Shown piece after piece: positions 7,233 through 15,516 of a stretch of 20,224 nt of DNA. Under the pieces are notes generated by a model. The model was given only the letters and a program-made list of their open reading frames with translations. It was not told the DNA's origin and did not search any database. Positions within the stretch are counted from its first letter, which is position 1; each line of letters opens with the position of its first letter. The position numbers were made by a program, and so were the translations under genes. The stretch comes from a virus, in the IMG/VR virus record IMGVR_UViG_3300028298_000040, positions 1 to 20,224 of that record; one strand, written 5' to 3'.

Positions 7233-7433
7233 ATGTCAACACTTATAACCGAATCAGGAAACACTTTACAAGCAGAAACCGTATCAGGTGTTGCTAGTGC
7301 TTCTACTTTGAACGACATAAGTGTGGTGACTATTTATAAGGAAACTTTCGATACTAATCCTACGTCGAGGGATTGGTTGGTTGGTAGCCTTTGGGTTTGG
7401 GATTCAGTTAATTTAAGAATGAAAATAGCATAA
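7233..7433 (+). CDS. Short fibre protein or remnant of a fibre N-terminus (66 aa)
   Basis: Starts at ATG 7233, eight bases after the HNH stop, and ends at TAA 7431-7433, one base before the next gene. Residues 1-33 look like a phage fibre anchor (TESGNTLQAETVSGVASAST). Residues 34-66 read 'YKETFDTNPTSRDWLVG' then 'LWVWDSVNLRMKIA', which is how a lectin-like (LamG-like) beta-sandwich domain begins; the full domain needs about 150-170 residues, so only its first strands are present. The next gene starts anew with a similar lectin-like opening in another reading frame. This looks like the stump left when a fibre was split or had its C-terminal module exchanged, though it may still be made as a small anchor protein. 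No single indel near 7433 restores a longer recognisable domain. Confidence 0.6.
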   Translation: MSTLITESGNTLQAETVSGVASASTLNDISVVTIYKETFDTNPTSRDWLVGSLWVWDSVNLRMKIA

Positions 7434-7434
7434 T

Positions 7435-9615
7435 ATGGCTGTCATTTACGATACATTTCCAGGGTCCTCGATAGACACAACAAAGTGGTCGGCAACGGCT
7501 GGTGTTGCTGTCAGCTCAGGTAAGGTTACGGTCACTGGTTCTGAAATTGGTGGAGGAAACTACATAACAAGCGTTGGAACTTTTGGACAAGGAAAGACTT
7601 ATACCTTTACTAATGCCTACATGGAAAGGACGACCCTTTCAGGTGTAGAAATGGGTTTTCCAAGTGGATTTCGTTTCGGAAATGCCTGGACAACTAATGG
7701 AAATTATCAGGCCTATGGCCCCTCTACTTCTACTGATACAGGTATTGCTTGTAGCACTACTCCAAGAGAATTTAAAATTGACTGGAAAATAGATGGAACC
7801 GCTTTGTTTTACATAGATTCAGTTCTAGTTTTCACTTGTGCAGATGTTGATACTGCTACACGTAGTCTGAAATTTAGTCAGTACGATAATACCAAGACAA
7901 CAGTTTGCGAAGAAGTTAGTTATGTCTTCTCTGAATCAGCCGTAGGGGCGTCAGTTGATGTTCTAGTTGTCGCAGGAGGAGGTTCAGGAGGTTACAACGG
8001 CAACAGTAGTTATTTCAATGGAGGAGGAGGAGCTGGAGGTATGTCTTACTTAACTGGCGTTAAAGTTACGTCTACTGGGTATACAATTACAGTTGGTGCT
8101 GGAGGTTCTACTTCAGGTTCTGGAAATAATGGTTCTGATTCTTCATTTTCGACAGATCTTACAGCGACAGGTGGAGGTAAAGGAGGTGTTTATTCCTCCG
8201 GTGGAAGTACTGGGGGATCAGGAGGAGGTGGAACGTATTTCGGCGGGTCTACTTCTGGAGGAGGGGCTAGTATTCCTCTTCAAGGATATGCAGGAGGTTC
8301 TGGGACAAGTAGTCCTTCAGCAAAGGCAGGAGGCGGAGGAGGAGCTGGAGGTGAAGGTACTACAACAGCAGGTATTGGTCTTGCTAACTCTATTACTGGG
8401 GCCTCAGTTACTTATGCTATTGGAGGAGCAGGAAGAAGTGGGACAGCAGCCGCAGGTGGAGCTGGAGAGAGTGATGCTGGGGCTGCAAATCGTGGAAATG
8501 GAGGAGGAGGAGGATATCCGTCACCTGGTGCTGGAGGCTCTGGAGTTGTTATCGTTAGATATCTAACTACTGATATTCCGTCGGCAACAGGAGGTACAGT
8601 TACAACCGATGGTCTTTATACCGTTCGAACTTTTACAGCCAGTGGTACTTTTACACCAGACGTACCACCAAGTGTTACAACTGGATCTATTTCAAATATT
8701 GATTTTTCAATAGCAACGGCGGCAGGAAATGCAACATCAGACAACGGTGCAGCCATCACAGAACGCGGTGTTTGTTGGAGTACAGCAACGACTCCGACGA
8801 CTGCTAATGATAAGGCGACATCTGCTGGAACAACTGGTACTTACACTGTTTCAATGACTGGTTTGTCTGGTTCTACTCACTACTACGCTAGAGCTTATGC
8901 AACCAATGCTAACGGTACATCTTATGGCTCAGAAGTTGAGTTTGATACAACTTCAACTAGCCCTGATACTTTATATTGGGATATTAGCGGGGTAGAGGGT
9001 GAAACTTATGCTGTGTCAGTTTATGTTGGGGGTTCCACTGGAACTGTTACAGTAAAACTAGGATCTACTGGTACTACTCAGGTCATAAATGCTGGAGCTG
9101 GCACGACGGTATTTCAAGGGACTTATGGAGGTCTTAATGGTTTAACCTTTGTCGCTAGTGCTACTTTTGATGGTTATATAGACAACGTATATCATGTACT
9201 AATTTTAGGAGATGCTTCTATAAATTGGTCACTCAACACTCTTACCAATGTATTCCCTATCAACTCATCAGTCTTATTCAAGCGTCTTGAAGATAAAGAT
9301 TTTGATAAATTTAGAGTTTATCGCTATTTAGATATTCAATTTAAAGACTTAACCGCTTACGTCACTGTTTTACTTAAAAAAGAAAAAGATGAATCTGGAT
9401 CAGATAGCGGGAAGGAGTTTTTAGTTAGTAACACCAGTGGCTACACCCTTCCTTTTATAAACAAGAAAGTTTCAATGTTGACTAAAAACTATGGAATGAG
9501 AGTTGGGTTCTCCCACAACAGGCTGAGTGAAACATTCACCGTCTGCCAGTTTGTGATTTCAGGAAAGGAGGCGTTAAAGAAGACTTTTAGCAGTAGTAAG
9601 ATTATTAGTATATAA
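7435..9615 (+). CDS. Large Gly-rich tail fibre with lectin-like and fibronectin-like domains (726 aa)
   Basis: Starts at ATG 7435 and ends at TAA 9613-9615. Domain order by eye: residues 1-165 a lectin-like beta sandwich beginning 'YDTFPGSSIDTTKWSA' and containing 'REFKIDWKIDGTALFYIDS'; residues about 172-375 a glycine-rich domain beginning 'VDVLVVAGGGSGG' with many GGGG blocks and closing 'GSGVVIVRYL', the pattern of the Gly-rich domain common in phage fibres; residues about 411-506 a fibronectin-III-like domain ('ITERGVCWSTATTPT', 'GLSGSTHYYARAYATNANG'); residues 510-726 a less familiar region with a beta-rich part and a charged end. Glycine codons in the Gly block are mainly GGA. It lacks an obvious anchor of its own, so it may dock through the 66-residue protein just upstream. 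It probably projects from the tail and contacts the host surface. Confidence 0.75.
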   Translation: MAVIYDTFPGSSIDTTKWSATAGVAVSSGKVTVTGSEIGGGNYITSVGTFGQGKTYTFTNAYMERTTLSGVEMGFPSGFRFGNAWTTNGNYQAYGPSTSTDTGIACSTTPREFKIDWKIDGTALFYIDSVLVFTCADVDTATRSLKFSQYDNTKTTVCEEVSYVFSESAVGASVDVLVVAGGGSGGYNGNSSYFNGGGGAGGMSYLTGVKVTSTGYTITVGAGGSTSGSGNNGSDSSFSTDLTATGGGKGGVYSSGGSTGGSGGGGTYFGGSTSGGGASIPLQGYAGGSGTSSPSAKAGGGGGAGGEGTTTAGIGLANSITGASVTYAIGGAGRSGTAAAGGAGESDAGAANRGNGGGGGYPSPGAGGSGVVIVRYLTTDIPSATGGTVTTDGLYTVRTFTASGTFTPDVPPSVTTGSISNIDFSIATAAGNATSDNGAAITERGVCWSTATTPTTANDKATSAGTTGTYTVSMTGLSGSTHYYARAYATNANGTSYGSEVEFDTTSTSPDTLYWDISGVEGETYAVSVYVGGSTGTVTVKLGSTGTTQVINAGAGTTVFQGTYGGLNGLTFVASATFDGYIDNVYHVLILGDASINWSLNTLTNVFPINSSVLFKRLEDKDFDKFRVYRYLDIQFKDLTAYVTVLLKKEKDESGSDSGKEFLVSNTSGYTLPFINKKVSMLTKNYGMRVGFSHNRLSETFTVCQFVISGKEALKKTFSSSKIISI

Positions 9616-9616
9616 T
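9587..9616 (+). promoter_or_regulatory. Possible promoter for the ejection-protein block (TTAGCA ... TATAAT)
   Basis: A consensus TATAAT at 9611-9616 overlaps the TAA stop of the fibre gene and ends nine bases before ATG 9626. TTAGCA at 9587-9592 matches TTGACA at four of six positions with an 18-base spacer. There is no TGN extension. The expected start site lies about three bases before the ATG, as at the other leaderless-type sites. The evidence is weaker than for the three extended -10 sites because the area is AT-rich. Confidence 0.4.
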
Positions 9617-9625
9617 TAATATAAC

Positions 9626-11626
9626 ATGGCACAACTAATTAATGGCAAATGGGTATACGATCAGAATGACAAGTTTGATGCAATGACTGGAAAGCCTTTG
9701 GGTGCCGTCGCAGGGGCTTCGACTGATACCCAAGAACCCGATAATCCTAATTATCCACCACGAGGGACAAGTGATTATGTCATGCCTGGTACGAACATTC
9801 CATTTCGAAATGAGGAGCAAGCTTCTCTGTTTGGGTACAACGGAGAAGTGGCTCAGAACGCTGTCCAGAATAATTACGCCTCATCAGGTTTTGGTAAAAG
9901 TGTGCCAGTGTTCTCCGCTGACGAATCAAAAAGCTTTGCTGCTAAGTCTGGGTTTTCTGGTCTGGGTAAAGATAGTCAGTTCGCAGGACTTACTTCTGCA
10001 CAGGCTACAGCTAAGGCCACTGAATTGAAGAAAGGACTTCTAGCCAATACTTCTGCTAACACATCTTATGCTTACAATCCTCAAACTATCTCAGGTTTCG
10101 GTAAGAAGGTTGGCGACTTAAAAATTCAGCTTGATAGTTTGAACTCCTCTCCGTGGGATAACTCAAATCAAAAGCGAGAAAATGGTCAAATGATTTTAAA
10201 CGGTTACACAAATCAACTAGCAGGTCTTTTCTCATCTCAGGAAGACTTTAAGTCGGCTTTAAATAATCCAGATCTTCAAGGGGCCTTACAGAAGTTTCAG
10301 TCACTTGGTGGTAATACGGCTGATATCGCAGCTAAAATTAGTGAAGCTCCAGCTGGTAGTCAAGATGCAACGAACACACCTCCGAAGAAGTCTACTGACC
10401 AGAGTATGACTCAATATCTGGGAGACACGAGTGGTGTCGATGCTCAACAAGCTTTGAAAGACCTTATTCCTGAGGACTCTTTGGTTCAGCAACAGATTGC
10501 TTTCCAGAACTCGATTCCTGAAAAGTATAAGGACTTATACTTCGGAACTCCAGAGAAGGCTGGGATTTTACAGCAGAAGATTGATATTGAGAAAGAGAAA
10601 GTTGAATTATTGAAGAAGAAAGCTGAGACAGACAAAGCAAATGCTAACGCTCAGGTTCAATACAATATTGAGAAGAACAATGCAGACGTTGCTATTGAAC
10701 AGGCTACGATTGAACAGAATAGACAAGCTGCTAAAAACTACATGACCGGAGCGTTGGCTAAGCTTGGTGCGCTTAATACTACAGGTGCTGCACCAGTCGC
10801 GCTTGCCACTTTAGAGCAGAAGTACCAGCAACAGTCTCAGACTTTGAACACTAAGTTACGGTTTGCTAACCAGCAGTTAAGTATAGACCTTAACGAGAAG
10901 GTTAGCGGAGTAGACTACAAGCGTGATGAGGATATCCTTTCATTGAAGAGCGACCTTAGCAAGGATAAAGAGGATGTTTATAAGGAAATCTTCAAACTTC
11001 AGAATACTGCTGATAAGGAGAAGTTTAGTCTTATCTCTAAGTTCCAAGATGAGTTTACTAAACGTAAAGACGCTTACTCTAAGGAGGCTAAACAGTTGGC
11101 TGAGAAGAACTTGAATGAAATGAAGAGTATTATGAAGACTTTTGATCCTCAGCGATTCTTGAAAGAATTTGGTGGAGATATTAAGGATAATAGACCAAAG
11201 AAGGGTGATGGATCGGGTTCAGGCTCTCCCGCATTAACTTTTGCTAACTTTGTTGCAGGGAAACAAAAGGAAGAGCAGAGAAGTCTATCTGGTAAGGGGG
11301 TGAAGAGTATTACACCAGAGTATCTTTCATCATTATTGGATTCGAATGTTTCAAGTGACTTGAAAGCGGTAATCGCAGGCGAAAAATCTCTTTCAACTTA
11401 TACTCCATCAGTCCAAACAAAGGTACAGCGTGAAATGACTAAGCTGGGAATTAAGAAGGAAATGCTTTCTACATTAAACAATAAACCATCAGAAGTAGAC
11501 GCTCTCAAGGAGGCTAAACAGTTTATGAAAGACAACCCAGATGTTGAAATTGGTGATATAAGACAGAGATTCTTGGAGAATTATCCTGATAAGGCCACTC
11601 TGTTTAAAGAGTATTTTCCACAATAA
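9626..11626 (+). CDS. Coiled-coil internal virion / ejection-type protein (666 aa)
   Basis: Starts at ATG 9626 and ends at TAA 11624-11626, six bases before the next gene. Residues 1-110 are polar and low in complexity (NGKWVYDQNDKFDAMTGK; Pro/Asn-rich). Residues about 312-505 are a long, highly charged helical stretch with heptad character ('DIEKEKVELLKKKAETDKA', later 'KEAKQLAEKNLNEMKSIM'), interrupted near 375-395 by an Ala/Gly-rich segment. A flexible linker DGSGSGS lies near residue 528, followed by a helical C-terminal domain of about 130 residues ending in 'IRQRFLENYPDKATLFKEYF'. No catalytic motif is seen. By place (after the nozzle and fibres, before the polyvalent protein pair) it is best explained as an internal or ejection protein, analogous in position to T7/P22 internal virion proteins. 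This is inference; no family match is claimed. Confidence 0.6.
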   Translation: MAQLINGKWVYDQNDKFDAMTGKPLGAVAGASTDTQEPDNPNYPPRGTSDYVMPGTNIPFRNEEQASLFGYNGEVAQNAVQNNYASSGFGKSVPVFSADESKSFAAKSGFSGLGKDSQFAGLTSAQATAKATELKKGLLANTSANTSYAYNPQTISGFGKKVGDLKIQLDSLNSSPWDNSNQKRENGQMILNGYTNQLAGLFSSQEDFKSALNNPDLQGALQKFQSLGGNTADIAAKISEAPAGSQDATNTPPKKSTDQSMTQYLGDTSGVDAQQALKDLIPEDSLVQQQIAFQNSIPEKYKDLYFGTPEKAGILQQKIDIEKEKVELLKKKAETDKANANAQVQYNIEKNNADVAIEQATIEQNRQAAKNYMTGALAKLGALNTTGAAPVALATLEQKYQQQSQTLNTKLRFANQQLSIDLNEKVSGVDYKRDEDILSLKSDLSKDKEDVYKEIFKLQNTADKEKFSLISKFQDEFTKRKDAYSKEAKQLAEKNLNEMKSIMKTFDPQRFLKEFGGDIKDNRPKKGDGSGSGSPALTFANFVAGKQKEEQRSLSGKGVKSITPEYLSSLLDSNVSSDLKAVIAGEKSLSTYTPSVQTKVQREMTKLGIKKEMLSTLNNKPSEVDALKEAKQFMKDNPDVEIGDIRQRFLENYPDKATLFKEYFPQ

Positions 11627-11632
11627 AATAAC

Positions 11633-13720
11633 ATGGGACTATATGATGATTTAAAACCAAATAGTCAGCCACAACAAAAGACATCAGGAATGTTTGATGA
11701 TTTAGCAGTTCCTAAAAAAGAAGGAATAGCTAGTTCTGTGTTTGGTACGGTTAAGGCAACAGGACAGGGATTTCTAGACATGTTTACTAATCCAAGTGAG
11801 GCCCAGAAGGCTTATGAGGCGAACTATCTCCCTTATGCTCCTAAAAGTAACCCTATAATACGGGCGATTACAGCTCCAGGGGTGGCCTCTATGAGAGTGA
11901 CAACAAGACTGTTGAATTCGGGACTTATGCCGTTAGCTGATGATGTCGCTAATATCTACGAGGTTTCAAGAAAAGGGGGGATTGCCGACCAAGTTAAAGA
12001 AGGTAAAATTCCAGCTTCTTATTTAGATGATATAGCAGTACTTAAGAAAAATGGATACAACATTACTGGAGATGTTGCTCAGGCAGTACTATCTCTTTAT
12101 GGGGGAAGTGCTGTTAAGAATGTTGCAAAAGCAGGAGTCAAAGAAGGATTTAAGAAAGCTTTTGTTACTGGAGCAAAAGAGACAGCCCCTGTTGGTTTGT
12201 TGTTTGGGGCAGCACAGGTAGCGTCTGAGGGAGAGACTGATATCAAGAAGATAGCCACAACACTAGGTGTTTCTACTGCTACGGCTATGCTTTTAGGTGG
12301 GATGGTGAGAGGAACAGTTCCTGCTACCAAGTCGGTATCAGCGAAGATAGCAAAACTATTTGAAGAGAAAAAAATCAAGGTACCTGTTGTTTCTGAATCA
12401 GTGCCATCTAATATTAAAGTAAATACTCCCAATTCTCGTTACTCGGACTACCGAGCATCTCAGGGCTATGAACCTTATGTTGACCCCAATACTCTTCCTG
12501 TCATAGAAGGTGGCGCTCCTTTGGTAGACAAAAATCCTCTGCCTACGGTGAAACAAGGAGAAAATCCTAAGGTTTTTGTGAACTACCCAGAGAGGTTGCC
12601 AGAGCCTTATATTCCTCAAGACAAATTACCTACCATCGAAATGGGCGAGAAGTTGCCAGACAAAAGTGGCTTACCAACAATTCAGATGAATGATATCCCT
12701 GAAGTTTTCCCAGGAGATATGACTTATCATCCGATTGACTCAATCACGAAGACAACATCAGGCATTGTAAGAGCCGGAAAACAAGCGCCTGAGTTAATAC
12801 AACAGATTTACAATCCAATTAAGAAGTCTCCTGAAGTGGCTCCGCCTAAGGTGCGTCCAACTAAAACTTCATTTGAAGTTCCAGATGAGTTCCAACAAAA
12901 GAAGACCGAGCTTGAAATACGAAAGGAAGCATTAAACCAATCTCCTTTTAATAAATTAGATGCTCGTCGTTATCAAAAAGAAGGAGATATTCGAGAGTTG
13001 GGTGATGTAACTAATAAAAAAGTAGCTGACAAAATGCAGAACGATATGGGTGAAGTAGGGATAGAAGATGCGACAAAATTCCAAGAAGAGCATACCAAGT
13101 TCAGAGAAAATAAGGCTCAATTCATTCAAGATGAAAAGATATTTAAGCAGGAAGTCCAAAACGCCAAGTCATCTTTTAAGTCTGAGGTGGCGTCTCTTGA
13201 AGATGTAGCAAAACAATCGAGTCTTGCTGATGATATCGCGACACAAATGGAGAAGGATTATCCTAACAACAGTTTTGACCGCCAGACAAATAAGCAGCAG
13301 ATTGAGGTGGTTCTTAAGAAAGACCGAGATGAAATCATCCAAATAGCTATGGGGAATAAAAAATCAACTGATGGGATTCCAGAAGTAGCCCACTATGCTG
13401 TCTTGAAGAACATAGCGGATCAAGAAGCGGCTAAAGGAGACATCTCTTTAGCAAGAGAAATCTCTTATTCTAATGTTGACAGAAAGGCTGGTCAAAACCT
13501 TCAGGCGGCTAATATTGCCATGAAAGATAATGTGTCTGATATTATCAAAGATGTTAGAATAAAGATGGAAGATAATTTACCCACTCGTGTTAAAAAAGGC
13601 AAGGACGTAGAGATTAGCAGGATAAAGAAGACTATTAATGATGCCTTGAAAGGAATAGAAGATATGAAACCTACTCGGGAAATGATTATTAGTGCTTTGG
13701 AAAAGATAAAATGTAAATAA
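11633..13720 (+). CDS. Large polyvalent / ejection-type protein, N-terminal half (695 aa)
   Basis: Starts at ATG 11633 and ends at TAA 13718-13720, one base before the next gene. The N-terminus repeats a short motif (YDDLKP at 4-9, FDDLAV near 22-27) often seen at the start of phage ejection proteins. Residues about 145-230 contain Gly/Ala-rich hydrophobic segments ('VGLLFGAAQVASEG', 'LGVSTATAMLLGGMV') that could enter a membrane. Residues about 280-362 hold four copies of a Pro-rich motif (LPVIEGG, LPTVKQG, LPTIEMG, LPTIQMN). The last 180 residues are helical and include 'VAHYAVLKNIADQEAAKGD' with 'SLAREISYSNVDRKAGQNLQ', a pattern I associate with the middle of large phage polyvalent proteins. 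The expected C-terminal part is found in the next gene, so the two genes probably act together in DNA delivery. Confidence 0.62.
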   Translation: MGLYDDLKPNSQPQQKTSGMFDDLAVPKKEGIASSVFGTVKATGQGFLDMFTNPSEAQKAYEANYLPYAPKSNPIIRAITAPGVASMRVTTRLLNSGLMPLADDVANIYEVSRKGGIADQVKEGKIPASYLDDIAVLKKNGYNITGDVAQAVLSLYGGSAVKNVAKAGVKEGFKKAFVTGAKETAPVGLLFGAAQVASEGETDIKKIATTLGVSTATAMLLGGMVRGTVPATKSVSAKIAKLFEEKKIKVPVVSESVPSNIKVNTPNSRYSDYRASQGYEPYVDPNTLPVIEGGAPLVDKNPLPTVKQGENPKVFVNYPERLPEPYIPQDKLPTIEMGEKLPDKSGLPTIQMNDIPEVFPGDMTYHPIDSITKTTSGIVRAGKQAPELIQQIYNPIKKSPEVAPPKVRPTKTSFEVPDEFQQKKTELEIRKEALNQSPFNKLDARRYQKEGDIRELGDVTNKKVADKMQNDMGEVGIEDATKFQEEHTKFRENKAQFIQDEKIFKQEVQNAKSSFKSEVASLEDVAKQSSLADDIATQMEKDYPNNSFDRQTNKQQIEVVLKKDRDEIIQIAMGNKKSTDGIPEVAHYAVLKNIADQEAAKGDISLAREISYSNVDRKAGQNLQAANIAMKDNVSDIIKDVRIKMEDNLPTRVKKGKDVEISRIKKTINDALKGIEDMKPTREMIISALEKIKCK

Positions 13721-13721
13721 T

Positions 13722-15497
13722 ATGTCAATTTGTATCCCCCAAAATTATATAGATGCGGTAAAAGAGGTAGTCTCAAACCCAAGCTCAAAAGACAGACTTT
13801 CTAAGTTGAAGGATATTTTTAATGGAGATGAAAAACTTGCTAGAGAGATTAATCTTTTATATGAAAAGAGCTTGTTGTTAAAAAAGCAGTCAACAGCTTT
13901 TGATAAGTTCATAGACAATATTAATGGTCAGACTGTAAAAAATAGAGCAAAGTTAAAAGAGTCTTTTTTGAAGAACCAAGAAAGAAAAAATGCAATCATA
14001 AGCGATTCGGGACTTGATGAAATATCGAGGGAGATATTTGATAGAAAATACAAACTAGACCTCCCAGATGAAGCTATAGTTGAATTGGCCAAAGCTAACA
14101 AAAAGACTAGGGAGTTGAAACCTCTCATGGAGAAGACACCTTCTGATTCCCCTGAACGGATAGCTTGGGCGGAAGAGCATGTCAAAATTCAAGAGATATT
14201 AGATGGAGTTATTAACGTAAATAATGACAAGGGCTTTCTCGCGACAATAGGCGCACAGGCCGGCGATGCTTGGAATAGAATAAAATCAAAGGAAACCTTA
14301 CTTAATAAGGCGGTAGAAACGCTTAAGACGGCTAAGGACATCGCTTTAGCTCCTGTCTACAAGTCGATTGGAGCATCGGTCGACGCATCTTTTATGTTCA
14401 GACAAGGAAGAAACCTACTGGTTGAAGACCCTAAAATATGGGCAAAAACAGTACAAGAAGCTTTTAAGCCGATCAAAAATATTACAAGTAAAACTCAACA
14501 AGACCTTATCTTACGAGAATTTAAGATTAAATTAGCATCAAGTAAACTGTACCAAGAAGCTTTGGACTCAGGGTTAGGAGTAGGGGTTATTGAAGAGTTC
14601 TTCCCTACATCTTTGGCAGAAAAGATACCAGTTATAGGAAATACATTTAAAGCCTCAGACATCTCGTTCACAATGTTTGCTCAAGGAGGGCGTATGAGTT
14701 TATTCGAAAAACTTTATAAAAATACCGCTGATAATCTTGGGGTGACTAAGTTGGAACCACAATTGGCCAAAGATATCGCGACTAGAATTAACTCTGCCTC
14801 TGGTCGTGGAAACTTAGGTAGGTTTGAAAATCAAAGTGGTTTCTTAAATAAAGTGTTTTACTCAGCGAGGTGGATTAAATCTCAAACTGACGTATTTACT
14901 ATGCCCTTCAATGGTAATCTTGATCCTATCGTTCAAAGGCAAGCCCAGATACAATCTGCCAAAATCATTTCGTCAGTAGGGGCTACTATGTTTTTTGCTT
15001 CAATGTTTACTGATGTTGAATCTGACCCTCGCAGTTCCAAGTTTGGAAAAGCCAAGATTCCAGGTTCGAAAGACTTATGGGTAGACCTAACTGGAGGACT
15101 CGGCTCTTACATTGTTCTGGCAACTAAGTCTACTCTAGCCTTAGCCAAATCAGCAGGATTAACAGACATGAAAGCTTCTAAGAGTGCTATCTCTGGTAAA
15201 CTTACTGATATAAATAGTGGTAAGTTTGGAAGTGATACTGTTTTTGATTTGTTTGTAAATTTTGGAGCAGGTAAAACTGCCCCGAGTTTAAGTGCTCTAA
15301 TACAGTATTTTAGAGGACAGGACTATTCTGGGAACAAGCCCACTGTGGCTGGGACTGTTTCTAATTTAATTACTCCAATCTCTCCAAAGAACTTTTATGA
15401 ATCATTACAAGACGAAGATTTCGTGTCAGCTCTTATTGGGTGGGTAGCTGATTCAACTGGACTATCTACTGCCAACTATGGAAAGTATAAGAAGTAA
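13722..15497 (+). CDS. Large polyvalent / ejection-type protein, C-terminal half (591 aa)
   Basis: Starts at ATG 13722, one base after the preceding stop and in a different frame, and ends at TAA 15495-15497. Residues 1-130 are helical with 'DEKLAREINLLYEKSLLLKK'. From about residue 355 the C-terminal signature of large phage polyvalent proteins appears: 'SASGRGNLG', then 'FLNKVFYSARWIKSQTDVF', a hydrophobic helix 'IISSVGATMFFASMF', 'DPRSSKFGKAKIPG' near 434-447, 'LWVDLTGGLGSYIVLATK', and 'FRGQDYSGNKP'. In related phages this block usually ends one very long protein, here split over two genes. The membrane-active look and the place beside the coiled-coil protein suggest an ejected virion protein, perhaps lining a channel through the host envelope. 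Function is inferred; no enzyme motif is visible. Confidence 0.65.
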   Translation: MSICIPQNYIDAVKEVVSNPSSKDRLSKLKDIFNGDEKLAREINLLYEKSLLLKKQSTAFDKFIDNINGQTVKNRAKLKESFLKNQERKNAIISDSGLDEISREIFDRKYKLDLPDEAIVELAKANKKTRELKPLMEKTPSDSPERIAWAEEHVKIQEILDGVINVNNDKGFLATIGAQAGDAWNRIKSKETLLNKAVETLKTAKDIALAPVYKSIGASVDASFMFRQGRNLLVEDPKIWAKTVQEAFKPIKNITSKTQQDLILREFKIKLASSKLYQEALDSGLGVGVIEEFFPTSLAEKIPVIGNTFKASDISFTMFAQGGRMSLFEKLYKNTADNLGVTKLEPQLAKDIATRINSASGRGNLGRFENQSGFLNKVFYSARWIKSQTDVFTMPFNGNLDPIVQRQAQIQSAKIISSVGATMFFASMFTDVESDPRSSKFGKAKIPGSKDLWVDLTGGLGSYIVLATKSTLALAKSAGLTDMKASKSAISGKLTDINSGKFGSDTVFDLFVNFGAGKTAPSLSALIQYFRGQDYSGNKPTVAGTVSNLITPISPKNFYESLQDEDFVSALIGWVADSTGLSTANYGKYKK

Positions 15498-15500
15498 TTA

Positions 15501-15509
15501 TGGTATAAT
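15501..15509 (+). promoter_or_regulatory. Extended -10 promoter (TGGTATAAT) for the adhesin genes
   Basis: TGGTATAAT (TGN 15501-15503, TATAAT 15504-15509) is a perfect extended -10. It begins three bases after the stop of the polyvalent gene and ends seven bases before ATG 15517, so the expected start site is one base from the ATG: a leaderless mRNA. No convincing -35 is seen at 15-19 bases upstream. It would drive the two adhesin genes and the small gene after them. Confidence 0.68.
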
Positions 15510-15516
15510 TAAACAC

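Noticed and set aside
8093-8566. 157-codon open frame overlapping the Gly-rich fibre
   Set aside because: It is the +1 frame of GGA-rich repeats, giving a Val/Leu/Glu-rich low-complexity product: a shadow of the real gene.
12097-12432. 111-codon open frame on the minus strand
   Set aside because: It is fully covered by the ejection-protein gene on +, and no other minus-strand gene is supported in the window.
15478-15516. Upstream ATG of adhesin 1 at 15478
   Set aside because: It overlaps the previous gene and lies before the extended -10 box, so a transcript from that promoter could not include it.
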